Origin: Candidozyma auris
Lineage: Eukaryota; Ascomycota; Pichiomycetes; Serinales; Metschnikowiaceae
Reading direction: 5' to 3'
DNA: 64,000 nucleotides
Assembly: GCF_003013715.1 (NCBI RefSeq)
Contig: NC_072812.1
Span: 2,418,001 to 2,482,000, forward strand
Shown here: one piece after another, positions 1 through 12,612 of the stretch
Layout: every line of letters begins with the position of its first letter
Numbering within the stretch: position 1 is the first letter of the stretch
The notes under the pieces: generated by a model
What the model saw: only the letters and a program-made list of their open reading frames with translations
The model's database searches: none
What the model was told of the DNA's origin: nothing
Position numbers and translations under genes: made by a program

Positions 1-429
1 GCCGATTTGGCTTTGAAGAGGGATTTGCAAACCCTATGTTGAATCTAATTTTGACGGCTTTTATGGAGTCTGGGGAATTTCCGTGATGCTCTCCTCTTCA
101 CCAACAATAATAGTATGCTTTTACACAAGGGGTTCTCTTTGTGACCGGGAATCATAGAAAACAAAGGCCATTGGAACCGGAAAGATGGCGATTATTCATT
201 TGCAGGGCGCTATGTTCATTGTCCAGACGCCCCAGCTGGACCATTGGGCGAATTAGGATATATCCCTCGTTTGCAAATACCCAATCGCCTTCTGCGCAGC
301 CTCCTTCCCTTGCACCAGATATTCTAGACGTGCTACAATTGTCTTCCGATAATTGCTTCGTTTTCTGTTACTTTGTGTGTATACTTGTTGTCTACTATGG
401 AATGTATTTACGTGCGCCTGGTGATTGCT
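1..429. other. left-edge non-coding stretch
   Basis: This is the stretch beyond the stop codon of the cyclin gene, up to the window edge. Frame 3 of the plus strand is open from base 3 to a TGA at 84-86 (27 codons). That could be the tail of a gene running in from the left, but a run this short is expected by chance. I see no other gene, RNA gene or repeat here. Confidence 0.5.
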
Positions 430-1791
430 TCAGTGAATGTAGAACACCGCTTTGCTCATGCTCTTGGACCGCTTCACGGGCGGCGCCTGGCCCTCGTAGC
501 TGCGCTTCTCGCCAAACATTTGTCTGTCGTGCTCAGCAGGCAGAAGATTGGGGGAGGGCAATGTCTTGTGGGTGCGAGGCAGCAACGCTGGCACAAACTT
601 TGTGTACACGGGAGCAGACGCCTGGGGCGTGAGCACGGGCCGCTCGAAACCGGTGGAATCGGCGTTTTTGGGGCTGATGCTGGAGGAAATCGGCGTGGCT
701 GGGTAGAACTTGGGCGTCACGGACCCGCCGAGGCTCGTGGGAGAGCCCGAGGGCTCGTCTCTGGAGACAGGGGTGTTCAATTCTATCACGCCACAGTCGC
801 TGGAAGTAGGAGCGGCGCCAGTGTGGGAAAACACCGAGTTGGGAGCCAAGTGTTTCCAAGTAAAAGCGACAAGCTGCTTCATGAGGTTCAAGAAGCGCAG
901 ATCCTCGTTGAAGTATTTTGTCTTGAGCAGCGGGGGAGGACACTTGAGCACCTTGATGAACAAGGCAAACGCCTGGTTGTAAGTGTCGTGGTTGATGATC
1001 TCCACGTCAGTCTCAGCAGCCACGTAGGCCAAAAACTCGTGGGTGGTGAAAGCAGACGAGGTGTTGAGAATAAGAGCAGCAAGCACCACGCTCAAAAGAG
1101 CGATTTTCGGCGACGAGTAGTTGAAGTAGATGTTGGGGTAGAACTGAATTAGCTCGCAAATGTAGAGCGCCACGATCTTCACGTCGTTGCATGCTTTGTG
1201 GGGGTTCTTAGAGCCTGCTAAGAAGGAGGACAGCGCCAAGGCATTGATGTACAAGTCGACAAACGAGTCGAAGGTGGGGGCGTCCACGAGCCAGCCCAAC
1301 AGCTTGAGCACGTGGTTCTCCATCTCCAAAAACAACTTCTTGTCGTAGCAGTGGCAGCAGTATTTGCACAAGTCATTTAGGCTGGGGATGCGGAACTTGG
1401 AGTCCAAGTTTTTGCAAGCGATCCAAAGCGCCGTGAGCCCCAAGAGCTGGTAGTGCTGTTTCTTGACAATTCTCACGGAGCAGTAGCGGTCTATAATGTT
1501 CACCGTGAGCGGGAACGTCAGTTTGGACAAGTTGAGCTTGTTGATCACGTCCATCAAGAAATCAAGCAACAACGGTCTCATGCGCAAGTTGATCTCGGGC
1601 TGCTGCTGGATCAAGTGAAGGTTGGGCCGGGTTTTCGTGTCCAACTCTAGCAAGTGGTGGTGGATATCGAGCTTGTACTCGTCGACGTGAGCCTTGTGGG
1701 CCTTGCACTCTGCAAGCTGGACTCTGACATCCTGAGCCTTAAGCAGCGCCTGGGACACTCGAACACTATGGTAGAAGTCTGGCAGGTTCAT
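430..1791 (-). CDS. CLN3: G1 cyclin, Cln3-like
   Basis: Encodes a 453-residue G1-type cyclin, the regulatory subunit that would activate the cyclin-dependent kinase Cdc28/Cdk1 at Start. The cyclin box covers about residues 40-180. A helix around DIHHHLLELDTKTRPN (42-57) leads into the QQPEINLRMRPLLLDFLMD segment (62-81), and the cyclin fold follows with TALWIACKNLDSKFRIPSL (120-138) in its middle. The C-terminal 150 residues are rich in Ser/Thr-Pro and end in a basic KRSKSMSK patch, as expected of an unstable, phosphoregulated G1 cyclin. Length is close to Candida Cln3. A Ccn1/Hgc1-type G1 cyclin is the main alternative. The ATG at 1791 is the first in frame. The gene is divergent from OTU2 with 1.8 kb between them, a long upstream region that fits a heavily regulated gene. 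Confidence 0.72.
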   Translation of the reverse strand: MNLPDFYHSVRVSQALLKAQDVRVQLAECKAHKAHVDEYKLDIHHHLLELDTKTRPNLHLIQQQPEINLRMRPLLLDFLMDVINKLNLSKLTFPLTVNIIDRYCSVRIVKKQHYQLLGLTALWIACKNLDSKFRIPSLNDLCKYCCHCYDKKLFLEMENHVLKLLGWLVDAPTFDSFVDLYINALALSSFLAGSKNPHKACNDVKIVALYICELIQFYPNIYFNYSSPKIALLSVVLAALILNTSSAFTTHEFLAYVAAETDVEIINHDTYNQAFALFIKVLKCPPPLLKTKYFNEDLRFLNLMKQLVAFTWKHLAPNSVFSHTGAAPTSSDCGVIELNTPVSRDEPSGSPTSLGGSVTPKFYPATPISSSISPKNADSTGFERPVLTPQASAPVYTKFVPALLPRTHKTLPSPNLLPAEHDRQMFGEKRSYEGQAPPVKRSKSMSKAVFYIH

Positions 1792-3593
1792 TGAGACAGC
1801 TAGTTCTTTATCTTTTTCCTTTTTTTCCTTTTTTGAAATTTGGTCAGTGCAAATGTGAAATGATCGAAAGGTGGCTTCAATCAGTGCGGTGCAATATCAA
1901 TGTAAGTAAAATAATGTCAGTTTGTTCATAAACGAGGGAATGCAAAGTTGAAGCAGCTGAACGTCAATGGTCACAGGCAACTGTGAGGGAACTCGAAGTG
2001 AAAAATAAATGAAAGTTTTGTCTTTCAATGCAAGGAATGGGTCCAGGAGATGGGTGGATTCACAGTGATGAATCCAGCAGGTTGTAAGTGAATGGGTATT
2101 TCCTGGAAAGGACTCGTTATGTGGAATGAGCAGTACCTGTAGTGTCAAATGAACAAATGAACAAGAATGAACCTGAAAAGAAAGCGATCAACGAATTGAC
2201 CGAAAAAGCAAAGGATGAAGTGATTGGAATATGAAAAAAATGGAATGGGAAAAAAAAAAAATGATATATGTATATATGAAAAAGCAGTAAGAAGTGTGTA
2301 ATGCCTTGTTCAATGGAGGGTGAATAAATGTGATGAGTTGTTGATGAAGATGTGAATGGGGGAAAGATGCTAATGATGGTTACACGAACCAGAAGATCCC
2401 TCAACTAGCTTTTAGGAGGGACGTTGCACTTGAAGAGAACAAAAAACGAAAGTGAAGAGAAATGGACGAGGCACAATATATAAAGGGGTTTGAATCGAAC
2501 TATGGCCCGCATAAAAAAGGTAGTGTATGTGGGTGCGGAAAGGAAACAAGGCAGCGCTTGCAGGGCTCATGAAGCTGACGCATGCGCCTGTGCAGATGCA
2601 TATGCACACAGTTTGAGAGAGAAAGAGAGAGGAGTGTTTAAATGAGAGTCTGAAAAACTTCCGACCAAAGGGACCTAGTAACTTTTGGCGACCTCGGTCG
2701 AGGTTTTTTTTTTTTCTTTTCCCTTTGGCAGAATATATTTGTGATCTACGCTTTCTATAGATGCGTGCTGTTAACCTGTGTATGTCAAAAATAGTCGATG
2801 GGATCATATGCTCGTCTATATATTTAGAGGGCCTCACAGGCACCCACCGGAAGTCGACATACGCTGTCGAGGGTCAGGACGAGACATCCACCCTCGGTGA
2901 CATGTCGAATCGAACCGGGGGGGAGGGGGCACTTGCCGGGGGTTAAGTGTTTCACGGGCTCACTCTCGGGGGTCGATGTCTTCCGGCGACTCTCTCCCTC
3001 GGCCTTCCAGAAGACAGTTGCCATAGAGACCACGAACGACATTGTCGTTACCATGGTAGTTAAGCTTATAAGCGGTTGCCAGGGTGACCGTTTCCACAGT
3101 AACCAAGCTCATCACATCCTCCTTTTCAAAAATTCTAGGTAACTCAACCCAATATCACCTTAAGTCCCACATAAGCAGAGGAAGCAGCTTAGAATTCCCT
3201 AAGAATTTTCAATTAGCAAAGCTTACCCTTTCACAAAACCGAGTACAGTTGGCTTTTGAATTTGAAATGTCGCTAGTGTCCGTGTAAGAGAGCCGGTGGT
3301 GGTACCCTCGGAAGAAATGTCGTAATCTCATCCCCGGTATTTTTCAAAGCCAACTGGTCCGGACCGGTTGCACCCCCCTTCCTTTACTGCGCGACATGAG
3401 ACACACGACATTTAGCCTTAGTGGAAAAACCCGTGCCATCAGACATAAGATTAATTTCAGAAACATCCATACATCTGAAATCTTGAAAAATTGTAGATTT
3501 CTGGGCTATGTGCAGGACCCGACTTTAGGGCTCATTTTCATACTGAATTAATCAAAGAGTAGAAGGAAAATCTCTCTATAGACGCCTCTACCA
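1792..3593. other. long divergent intergenic region CLN3-OTU2
   Basis: This is the shared upstream region of two divergent genes. It holds A- and T-rich tracts near 1810 and 2240-2280, a GA-rich stretch near 2610-2635, TATA-like elements near 2474 and 2818, a cluster of four X-box-like sites (3017-3103), two ACCCTCGG words (2890, 3304) and three AAATGTCG/CGACATTT words (3265, 3315, 3406). Small open frames are present, but none looks like a protein. Confidence 0.6.
3017..3103. promoter_or_regulatory. cluster of four RFX-type X-box-like sites
   Basis: Four 14-bp words match the X-box consensus GTTRCCATGGYAAC to varying degrees: GTTGCCATAGAGAC (3017-3030), GTTACCATGGTAGT (3047-3060), GTTGCCAGGGTGAC (3075-3088) and GTTTCCACAGTAAC (3090-3103). 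X-boxes bind RFX proteins, such as yeast Rfx1/Crt1, the repressor of DNA-damage-inducible genes. The sites lie about 490 bp upstream of OTU2 and 1.2 kb upstream of the cyclin. Which gene they serve is open. Confidence 0.5.
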
Positions 3594-4559
3594 ATGGAAG
3601 AAATTCTAGCCAGGCACAAGAAGGAACAGCGAGATCTCGTGAGCCGGATCACGGGGCTCAAGAAGCAAGCCACCAAGAAAACTAGAAAGCACGTGCTCGC
3701 CCAGTGTGAAGAGCTCCAACGAGAACTCGACCTTAAACACAAAAAAGAGCTTAATGAAGCAAACGGGGTAAATCATGAGGAAGCTGAAAGCGCAGAAAAT
3801 GGCGAAGAAGTCTCTCCTGAAGCTCTTTTGAAGGCTATGAACTTGGACGAAGGCGGAGATGAGAAAAAAAATGAATCTGGGGAGCCAAGAGATATTAAAG
3901 CATCAGAAGAATCCTCAAGTCCGGCTCCTCGAAAACGAAACCGTGCAAAGGAAAGACTCCAACGAAGACAGGCGCAATTGGACAAGATCAGAGACTCTGC
4001 GCTTGAAGAAGCAGCAGGGGAAACTGATTATAGAGCTATGGAACACGAAGTCATGAGCAAGGTTTTGGCAGCCAATGGGCTCAAAATCGAGGAGATAAAG
4101 CCTGACGGACACTGTCTTTTTGCGTCCATTCAAGATCAATTGAAGGAAAGGGGTGGAGTCTCGGTTACCGTGGAAACGCTACGAAGAGAAGCGGCCGAAT
4201 ACATTCGCCAGCATCGGGACGAGTTTCTCCCATTTTTGTTCGACGAGGAGACGATGCAGTTACGAGACGTGGACGAGTACACAAATGAAATTGAAACGAC
4301 GGCAATGTGGGGCAGCGACATGGAAATTCTTGCCCTTGCCAAGCGGTACATGGTCACGGTGAAGGTTTTCAGTGCTGGCAGCGCTCCAATAACATTTAAT
4401 GAGGAGGTGCAGGTGGGGAGAGGTGAACAAGACGGGGAGAATGAAGTGAGTAAGGTGGCTGGGAAGACGTTGAACTTGGCATTTTACAAACACAACTATG
4501 GTTTGGGTGAGCACTACGATTCGTGTCGAGATGAACAAAATCCGACGGACTCGAGTTGA
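3594..4559 (+). CDS. OTU2: OTU-family deubiquitinase, Otu2/OTUD6 type
   Basis: Encodes a 321-residue cysteine protease that would cleave ubiquitin from substrates; yeast Otu2 is linked to ribosomal ubiquitin signalling. Residues 1-60 form a charged coiled coil (LARHKKEQRDLVSRITGLKK). A second basic helix lies near 112-135 (RKRNRAKERLQRRQAQLDK). The OTU domain spans about 148-312. Its catalytic signature PDGHCLFASI places Asp171 and Cys174, and the C-terminal NYGLGEHYDS places the catalytic His307. This order (coiled coil, linker, OTU domain) and the length match Otu2/OTUD6. The ATG at 3594 immediately begins the conserved N-terminal helix. The 3' flank contains A-rich sequence (4571-4580) suited to a yeast terminator. 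Confidence 0.93.
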   Translation: MEEILARHKKEQRDLVSRITGLKKQATKKTRKHVLAQCEELQRELDLKHKKELNEANGVNHEEAESAENGEEVSPEALLKAMNLDEGGDEKKNESGEPRDIKASEESSSPAPRKRNRAKERLQRRQAQLDKIRDSALEEAAGETDYRAMEHEVMSKVLAANGLKIEEIKPDGHCLFASIQDQLKERGGVSVTVETLRREAAEYIRQHRDEFLPFLFDEETMQLRDVDEYTNEIETTAMWGSDMEILALAKRYMVTVKVFSAGSAPITFNEEVQVGRGEQDGENEVSKVAGKTLNLAFYKHNYGLGEHYDSCRDEQNPTDSS

Positions 4560-7500
4560 GTTGAGCATGCTTGAAAAAAAAGGATAAAATTCAAATGGTG
4601 TGCTAACGAAGTAAATAAAGCGATTGTCGCCCAGTTTGGTGAGTTGTGAGGAGTGTCTACATTAGAGGCTCATATCACGCCATGGATCATTTCACCCTAG
4701 TTTCCAGCAACATCCACCACCCCTTTAGAAGCCTTCGGGTTATGGCTAGAAACAAATGCAATTCCACTTCTCGCTTCCAAAACTTTCAGCTCATGCATCG
4801 AACCACACTCGATCTTTTTCATGGCTTCACACGGGTTATCAAAGTGAGACATCTTGTGCATCACAAGTGTGTACGCAGTCTTGCCAGGTCAAAAAGCACG
4901 GTGTATATCACGAAAACCGGTTTTTGGATTTTGTCCCGGAAGTCACTTACTCTCAATATTGACACAATGTCGAATCTACATTTGACGGCAAAGTGTCGAT
5001 GACGCCATGTCTACACTGTTTCACGCGATGCCACGGAGTTTGCTGTTGTCAGGGTGTTTTTGTTCCCATCAACAAGCCAGAAACGTTGCGTTCCGCCGGC
5101 TATTAGCTTCACATTCTCAAGCAAGCCCAAGCTTCCTGCAACTGAATATTCCTTCAGCAACACCGTTAGCGATTTTTTTGCCCATCTGGTAAAGATACGA
5201 TGTTTTGCATCCTCGGCCCTTTTTTTAGCGTCCTGCTTAAACCACGTTTTGTGTAAAGTGGCTAACCCAAAGGGGTAAGTCGATGAGATACAAGACACAG
5301 GTCCAAGTGAGGATCGCACTAATTAGTATAGATTATCTCTATTGAGTTTAGCTATAGCAACCTCTTGACACAACAGACTCTCTTGAAGGGAGGATCTTGA
5401 TGGAGGTGAAAATGTCCCAGGTAGTCTGAGCATGTGGACATGCACGTGTGGAAGCTTCCATGCGTCGTCAATGCAGGCGTGCTGCAGGAGAGATTGCTAT
5501 GGTGAGCTGCTGGTGAACAATCAGCCCTCGACTACCTGCAGGACGGGCTACGTGGCACAATACACAGTGGAAGAAAAGCGCTTACGCGTCTGCGCGTCTG
5601 TGTCAAAAAGCAGCGGCCTGCACAATGGCCCTATTTACGAAAGACCCACTTCTGATTTGGGATTTATCCGGCGGCCGTGTGCGGCGCGTCTGCCCTACGA
5701 TTGCTCTTTCGAGATAATTGCTGCTACTAGCTGAACTACTAGTGTCCTCCAGTCCAAGCACAGCTTGGTCAGGTGCGATATCCACGCACATTCAGATCTC
5801 TGCCTGTGCTGGACCACTCTGGCTGTCGTATAGGCTTCAAAGAAAATCTGCTGCAATGAACAAACAGGCGCCAAAAATACCAGTAGCAAGCATTGCCAAC
5901 GCTAACGATGCGTCCGCAGTCGTTATCCACGGCTGAGGAATGTACGGGGCTAGAATCACCTCAAGGGTTCACAAGCCCACCCACACGCTGACGTAGACCC
6001 TAACTTAGACGCTGAGCATGTAAATGTCTCAGAAATTGGCTACCGGGCGAAAAAAAAAGCAACCAATCCACACCGTTCGTGCTAGTCCCCCTTCGTGCAA
6101 CCTAAAGCCTCAAAAATGCCACTCTCTTCTGTAGACCAAATCCAGCCCGCTGTGAGACGTTCCTCGAACTTATAAGCGCTGCCCGTAGTTTGCCGTGTGA
6201 GCCCTAAAAAAATCTCCTTTAATCAAGGTCAGAGGATCTTGACAGGGTACAAACCGCTCAAATTCGTTGGCGAAAAGCAACCATTCTTGTGGAAAACCAG
6301 CCACCGCCAGCGTAAAACCACTCGAGGGGTTTTTGTGTCACATCCACAGTCAAGCGTAGGCAGATTTAAACGGCGAGGGTTTTTTCTGGATACAAAACAC
6401 ACGGATTTGGCGAGCCGAAGAAATCAAGAAGAATGTGGAGGAGCGAGATGAACAATTTGGAGAGTTTGGGCAGGAGAGCGCATGTTTTAAAGCCCTAATA
6501 GGTGTGCCAGGGTGAGACTGGGAATGAAAATTTTTGTGAGCAGAGGAGCATGAGCCGCTTGGGGTAACTTTTTTGCTTTTTTGCCGAATGAGAACGCAAG
6601 TGCTAGGCGGAACAAGAAAAAAAGGATGGACAGACTAAAAAAAAATAAAAGTAAAAAATTAGACACACTGAGCATTTTTCGCCTTAGCCTTGCTGTGCGA
6701 TTCACACCACGATGCCTGAGAGAGCACTCACGACGAAAAGAGGAGCTTATCAGATCGGCAAATAATAATTTATCTCTCGGGGCTCACTGGGGTCTTTAAA
6801 AAGCTTATTCATAATTCTTATTTCGTCAACTTTGTTAGTGTGGCCTCTTGATAAGGGCTGGTAAATTACTTGCATGGACGACATTTGAGATAGGAGTTCT
6901 ACGCTGCCGACGCCCGGAGATACACGGCGCCGAGGGTACGCTTTTGTGGACGGGCAGGTGCCGAGGGGAGGTGCCGGGGGCAGCAGACCGCGACAATGTC
7001 GTGAGAACGGATCACGTGACTCGCCGAGGGGGGCCTCCCTAGTTGCAAAATCGAACCCACCCATGGGCCCACTGACTGAGCGCGGGAAATCCGAGGGCTC
7101 TCACTCCTTCGAACGAAGGAAGTCAGCGAGAAGAAGCTGCCACCCTCGGAAGTCGCCGATAACTCCCCCAAGTGCCCATCTGCCTGCCCTCGGAACTCCC
7201 CCCCCCCCTATCCCACCCTCTACTCTAAAACTCCCATACTTAAGCAAAGTCAAAAATATACTGGACCAATTCTGCCAACCCTAACCCGACTTCAGCCCTG
7301 TTCAACGCCTTTTTTTTTCTGCTGGCCGCTTTGGCGCTTGAGCGCAGTGTGGGGCGAAGTGGTGTGAGGTTGCAAACCTGCGCCCACTCGGCACACTACT
7401 CTCCGTAGGCCTTGTTCAACGTAGAAGTCAGAAAAGTTGTGAACAGAACAAAGAGAAATTGCTCAAAAATTCTCAAAACCCTTCAATTGGTCCAATTGGT

Positions 7501-7610
7501 CCAATTCATTGCCTTGTAGCTTTCGTCATTTTACCAAAAAAAAACCGTAATTCTTGTAGCTTCCGCCAGGCAGCGCTTGTGGGGCGCTGGAGCTTGCGTG
7601 ATGTGGTTCC

Positions 7611-7624
7611 GTTGCCTTGGAAAC
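7611..7624. promoter_or_regulatory. isolated X-box-like site
   Basis: GTTGCCTTGGAAAC matches the RFX consensus except at two positions. It stands alone in the gene-poor region and has no obvious target gene. Confidence 0.25.
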
Positions 7625-10600
7625 AGCTGCGATGAGGTGGATTGAATAGGAGTGCTGATGTTGGGGAGAGAAAACCGCCAAAAGGGCAATTGCTGGCGGT
7701 GCTGGCGCTGGCGTGGGAGTTAGGGCAAGTTTGGCCCAGTGGAGAGAGAAAGGCAGGCCGAAGAGTCGTAAATGTAAGTGAACTAGGTTGGTTGAAATTG
7801 CCGAAGCGAGGAAGCGAAGCTTGGAAGAGCGGTAGTTAGAGATTTGTGGGAAAGGAGTGTGAGGAGTGTGTTGGTGGCCGCAAAATAAGGCCAGAGTGGA
7901 GGGAGAGCTGAAGAGAGAGTTTTAAATGGTTGATTTGTGGAGAGTCCGGATTCCTCTCTTTCTACAACGTTTTATTTTTCTTCTTCTACTTTTTCTATTT
8001 TACTTCTTCTATTTTGCTTCTTCTAATTATTGTTTCCTTCTTCCTCTGTTTATTAACAATGCTGACCCTTCAGTTCGGTCTGCTTCGTCGATGGACGTGA
8101 CATAATCTCTTTTGCTAGAAGACAGCCCTTGGTTTTAATTCCTTGAAGGACCCTATTGGACCATTTCGTATTCCTTTAAATCTATCCCATCAACTCAATG
8201 GCTTCATTGGCGAACCCATTCTTCACTCTCTCCACGCTTCATGTCATCACCCAGTCAATACAAGATTTCTGCCCAGCGTCAAAAAAACGACATTTGCGAC
8301 TGGTGCTTGCCCACCAAGATAATCCGCCCTGCTTCACTCCCCTAGCAATCGCTGCTCGCCAGCATACTCGTAACCGCTGCCAACTCCAGCGAATGACAGC
8401 TCCTAACCTTAGAAACACCAGTGCTTCAAAAAAACACAATCGATTTGACTTGATCCTGAAGTGCTCTTGCGTTGATCCATGGCTGCGGACGGCTCATAAC
8501 GACAATTCGAACGTCTTTCTACAGTTACGGCTGTCCCCCTACATTGCCAACTTCCTTATACAACGTTGGCTGTTGATAAACGAGACTTCGCCAACGACAC
8601 TTTGACAAAGTCGCTTCGGTTCGTGTCCTTTTCACTCAGTTATCGGGCGCAAGCGATAGCCGACTGGATTTTCCTCTAGGAGCTCCAACGTGAAAAAAGT
8701 CGTCGATATGACCTTTCCAGCGTCTATCCCACGCTTACCGCTGTGAATATTGCAAAACCTTGTATATCCGACGGAACAGCCGTGGAACCACATTTTACCT
8801 GGCAGTTGTAGGCGCATGGGGCTAAAGAGAAAGAAATGTCAGGTGTGCCAACGTCAGGGTCCGTGGAAAGTGTAAAAAAAAAAAAACGTTGCGTCTCAAG
8901 TGTGCTCATGGCGCTAGGCGACTAAACCGCCAAGCGTCAACGACAAAACGATATATACGGTCAAATCCGGTTGTCAGGTCATTTCTTCCAATCCATCTGC
9001 TGGGCGTGCCAAGGGATCGTCAAACCCACATTGCAACGTCCGAGTCGACTGTTGTCAATGGCTGCAAGAGAGGTACAAGGAAAACTGGCTCCGAGCCGTG
9101 GAAGCACCAGGGTTGTGAAATGGATCGCAAAAACGGAAATAAAAAGCGTATTTCTTTCATAAAGGGCGCGTGGGTGGTTGCGTTCTGGTCGATCACGGGA
9201 AAATTGTTTCTCTGGTGCTTTTTGAGGAGCTGATATCATCGTTGGGGAGAAGATTCAAGAACAAAAATCAAATCTCCACGCCCACGAACTGACGAGCCAG
9301 TACTGCTGACCTGCTGCTCCGGCCAAGGCGAGCTTATCAAGACTCTTTCACTACGGATTCCATTCTCGTTTGTTCACTCTGGTTTTGCGCCCAGGCGTTG
9401 GTGCAAACAGTTGCAACAATGAACAAAGAGACGAGCGGCTCATACTGAGGCCGAGCCGGAGTCGACGTCGACCTTTCGGGTTTATCGAAAGCATCACGGT
9501 TTGAAGAAATGAAGAGATGGAAGCACCGAAATCTGAACAGAGAGCATCGAAGGAAGCTTTTTGGTTTCCAGGGTGATAGGACGCTTGTGATTCACAGCAT
9601 CACTTGCAAAGACTTTAGTAAGAGCAAGTTAAGTAGGATCTAGGCACGCGAGACAGAGAAACAATGGACGACGGCATTATTCACTAAAGTTGATCCATTC
9701 GGTAATTATCGATATCTGGTCGACGCCACTCCACATTTCTTTGCAACCAGATAATCACTTGGAGGTAAATTGAGGCTCTGCGACATTTTGCTCGACTGGG
9801 CGACGCGAGGACGAGTTCCGGGGGGGTAAGAGATTCACCGGATGTGAGGTAAGGTCACATGATGCCACGTGACTCCATGTGTCGCCATACGACCACGTTG
9901 GTCCGGTAGTGCGCTGCACAAATTCCAAAGAATGCCCAGTACCCAACTACGTGAGCACAATAACGCCATCGTTCTCGTGCGTCGCAGCGATGGTCCCAGA
10001 GTCCCTTTATGAATTGCCCTTGACGTCGAGTAGAAATGTCGCACACCTCGGTAATCCTGCAGACACAACCCTCGGGTCCCTCGGATAAGCCCGTCGACCC
10101 AGGAGAACCGGGGCTTCCCGTGCAAAATTATTTCAACTCCTCTAACTAATAGAATATCCTAGCGTTCAACGTGAGGGGGACATAAAAAATAAACCCCAGT
10201 CCAGCAGATCCCAGTCGCTCGCCTCCAGGTGAAATCACCGTTCTCATTGGACTAAAAAACCGGCCCCAATTCGATTCCCTGGCATTCCCGCGACATTCCT
10301 CTAGCGCTCTTTTTCAGCGCCTTTGTCGCCCTTTCTAGATATATTCAGTGGCTTCGCACCCTCTTAATCCTCAGAAGAGTATACGTTTTTGGAAAATAGG
10401 CTGGCAGTTCGTGGGGCTGAGACAAAGTGTCGCTGAAAAAGGCCGACCCACAGCAAGTTTTGGCCCTCGAAACGTGCAAATGACAGCTTCACGCTGGGTT
10501 GCACGGAAAGAGCCTGTCTCTACATTTTGCAGCCAACGGCCAAGGGTGTCCAAGCACAAAATGGTTATCACCGAGGGCAAGAAAAGTGGAGAATTCTCAG

Positions 10601-10680
10601 GGAACCCAGCTCAGCCGGTCAACGTTAATTTGGTTTTTTTTCTTATACCCTAATTCATTGTGTGGACCTCTTGTTATAGC

Positions 10681-10707
10681 TTCTTGTAGCTTCTTGTAGC
10701 TTCTTGT
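10681..10707. repeat. short 10-bp tandem repeat
   Basis: The unit TTCTTGTAGC is present in two full copies plus a seven-base partial copy. It is preceded by the related TTGTTATAGC. Small enough to be replication slippage. Confidence 0.6.
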
Positions 10708-12612
10708 CTAAGACGATCCGAGGGTGGTGGAGCGAACAATCGCAAAGATCGGCTGGGAGCCCCCACGGCCCGTTCTTCACTAGCTTGATCTCTTGTCGAT
10801 CACAGCCTTTGTGTGCTTATGAGCGCAAATCCTTTTCGTAGACGACCATGAATTGGGATTCTCAACCAACCATTTTCTGCCTTGAACTTCCACATGCTGA
10901 ACCCTCGTTCAGGGATCGTTTGGCCCAGACCTCACGCTCAAGATGCCCATGTAAGCCACATTTGCTGGGACCACTGGGCCCCTTGGACGGGTGCCAGACG
11001 GCTGCCAGACAGGTACAAGCCGGGTATCGGCACCGGCTCACAACCGGCGTCCCGTCAACTCGTCGCCCGTCTCAAGGCTCTCTCAAAGCCCATTTGCAAG
11101 AATAGCCGGCAGATCGAGCAGGGAACCTGGCAAAGTAACCTGGGCGCATGATGAGGCTTGACTTGAAATTCGAGTCTATAGAGGATTTAGTGTAAAGGGG
11201 TCCACAATGACGACAAAGGTTTAGGGCGGGCCTAAGTGGCTTGGAGCTCGAGAGCCTGAGCTGTGGCAAGTGCCTGAGCCGGGACAAGATTAACCTTCGT
11301 ATCCTCTTGGACAAGTGTCCGTGGTGAAGTCAATTGTGTCTCCAGACTCTTGCTGCATTGGGCAGTATCTCCCCAGGACGACCTACTCAAACGGGCCAAA
11401 CGTCCGGTTTATCCAACATAGTCTTTTGCAATTGAGTTCCCCTTCAGACGGTGATCTTCAGCCTGTCTAGCGCTGAAAGCCTTCTTCCCCCGGCGTGACC
11501 TCAGCACCCAAGACGCCCACGACGCCCAACGACATTTCCCTCAGCTGTAGCAAATCTTTCTTGTAGAATCTCCTCGTAATCTTCCCTTGTCCACGTTTCT
11601 GGTCATCGTCTAAGCTTGCTCCCCACAGCAGCACTTTCAGCTCCTCCAATTGTGCTTTGTCTGGAGCTAACTGCGACTAAGCAACGCCTGGTCCATTGTT
11701 AGGAAATTATTACTCGCCAGGGAACATGTCAACTTTGCCGACTGCTCCATGCGGCATTGTTTGGTGCAAACCTCCCCCCGTTGCACCTGCCAGAGAGTGC
11801 TCTTCACATGGCGTTAACGAATTGGGCAAGGCGTAGTTACGATTCAACGGCCGGCTCTCACTGGAAACCGAACAGAACCAGATTCTGGACTTGCCCACTG
11901 CGTGCTGGAGATGGTGGTGGGGATCGTTTCCCATTTGGTAATGCTGTCTTTGTGTGGAAGCTAATCTGAGGAGAGGATCGTTGGAAGAATGTTTTGGGTT
12001 TGGCTTGAGGAGCGGTTTGTCTGAGAATGGATGACTGAAATAAGCACGGCTCGAACAAACGGGAAGAATGTGAAAAGAAACGTGACTTCTTGCTGTTTTT
12101 CTTGTACGGCTACCAGATCTCGATTGGATTTAGCCTTTTCACTTGCAAATGGTTTTGATCTAAGCATTGGGGGGAATCCAGAAAACGGGGTAACTTCGTG
12201 AGGAGAGGGTTTCTGATAAGTTGCGATTTGCAACTGCTACATGACATTAAAATTAACTTTCCAAGGTGCATCGGAGACTTCGGAGTTGGTCAAGGGATGC
12301 TTCGATCTTGGGCTCTTGCTTACACTTTGGAATCTTCTCCACATTCTCTAAAGTTAAATTCGTTGATTATGATTCCTGGGATCAGCCCTCGGAACTGTCC
12401 GGCTCAGAACTCCGGTGCACGGGTCTTTGCTTATCAAGGCACGCGACCGTACCCTCGGAAGTCGACTTGTGCTGCTTAGCTTCAAAGTCTCAAGGATGTG
12501 TTCTCAGCGTCCAGAAGGCTAAGGAAATACCAACGGACTGGACACAGCTGTCACATTATTGCTGGCAAGGCGGTTAAGAACTTACCTTAATTTTTCGTTG
12601 AGAGGAAAGTGT

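Noticed and set aside
373..1152. 259-codon plus-strand frame opposite the cyclin gene
   Set aside because: Shadow of the cyclin coding strand; no recognisable motif.
2880..2925. B-box-like word GGTTCGATTCG on the minus strand
   Set aside because: No matching T-arm stem, no A box at the right distance and no acceptor pairing; not a tRNA.
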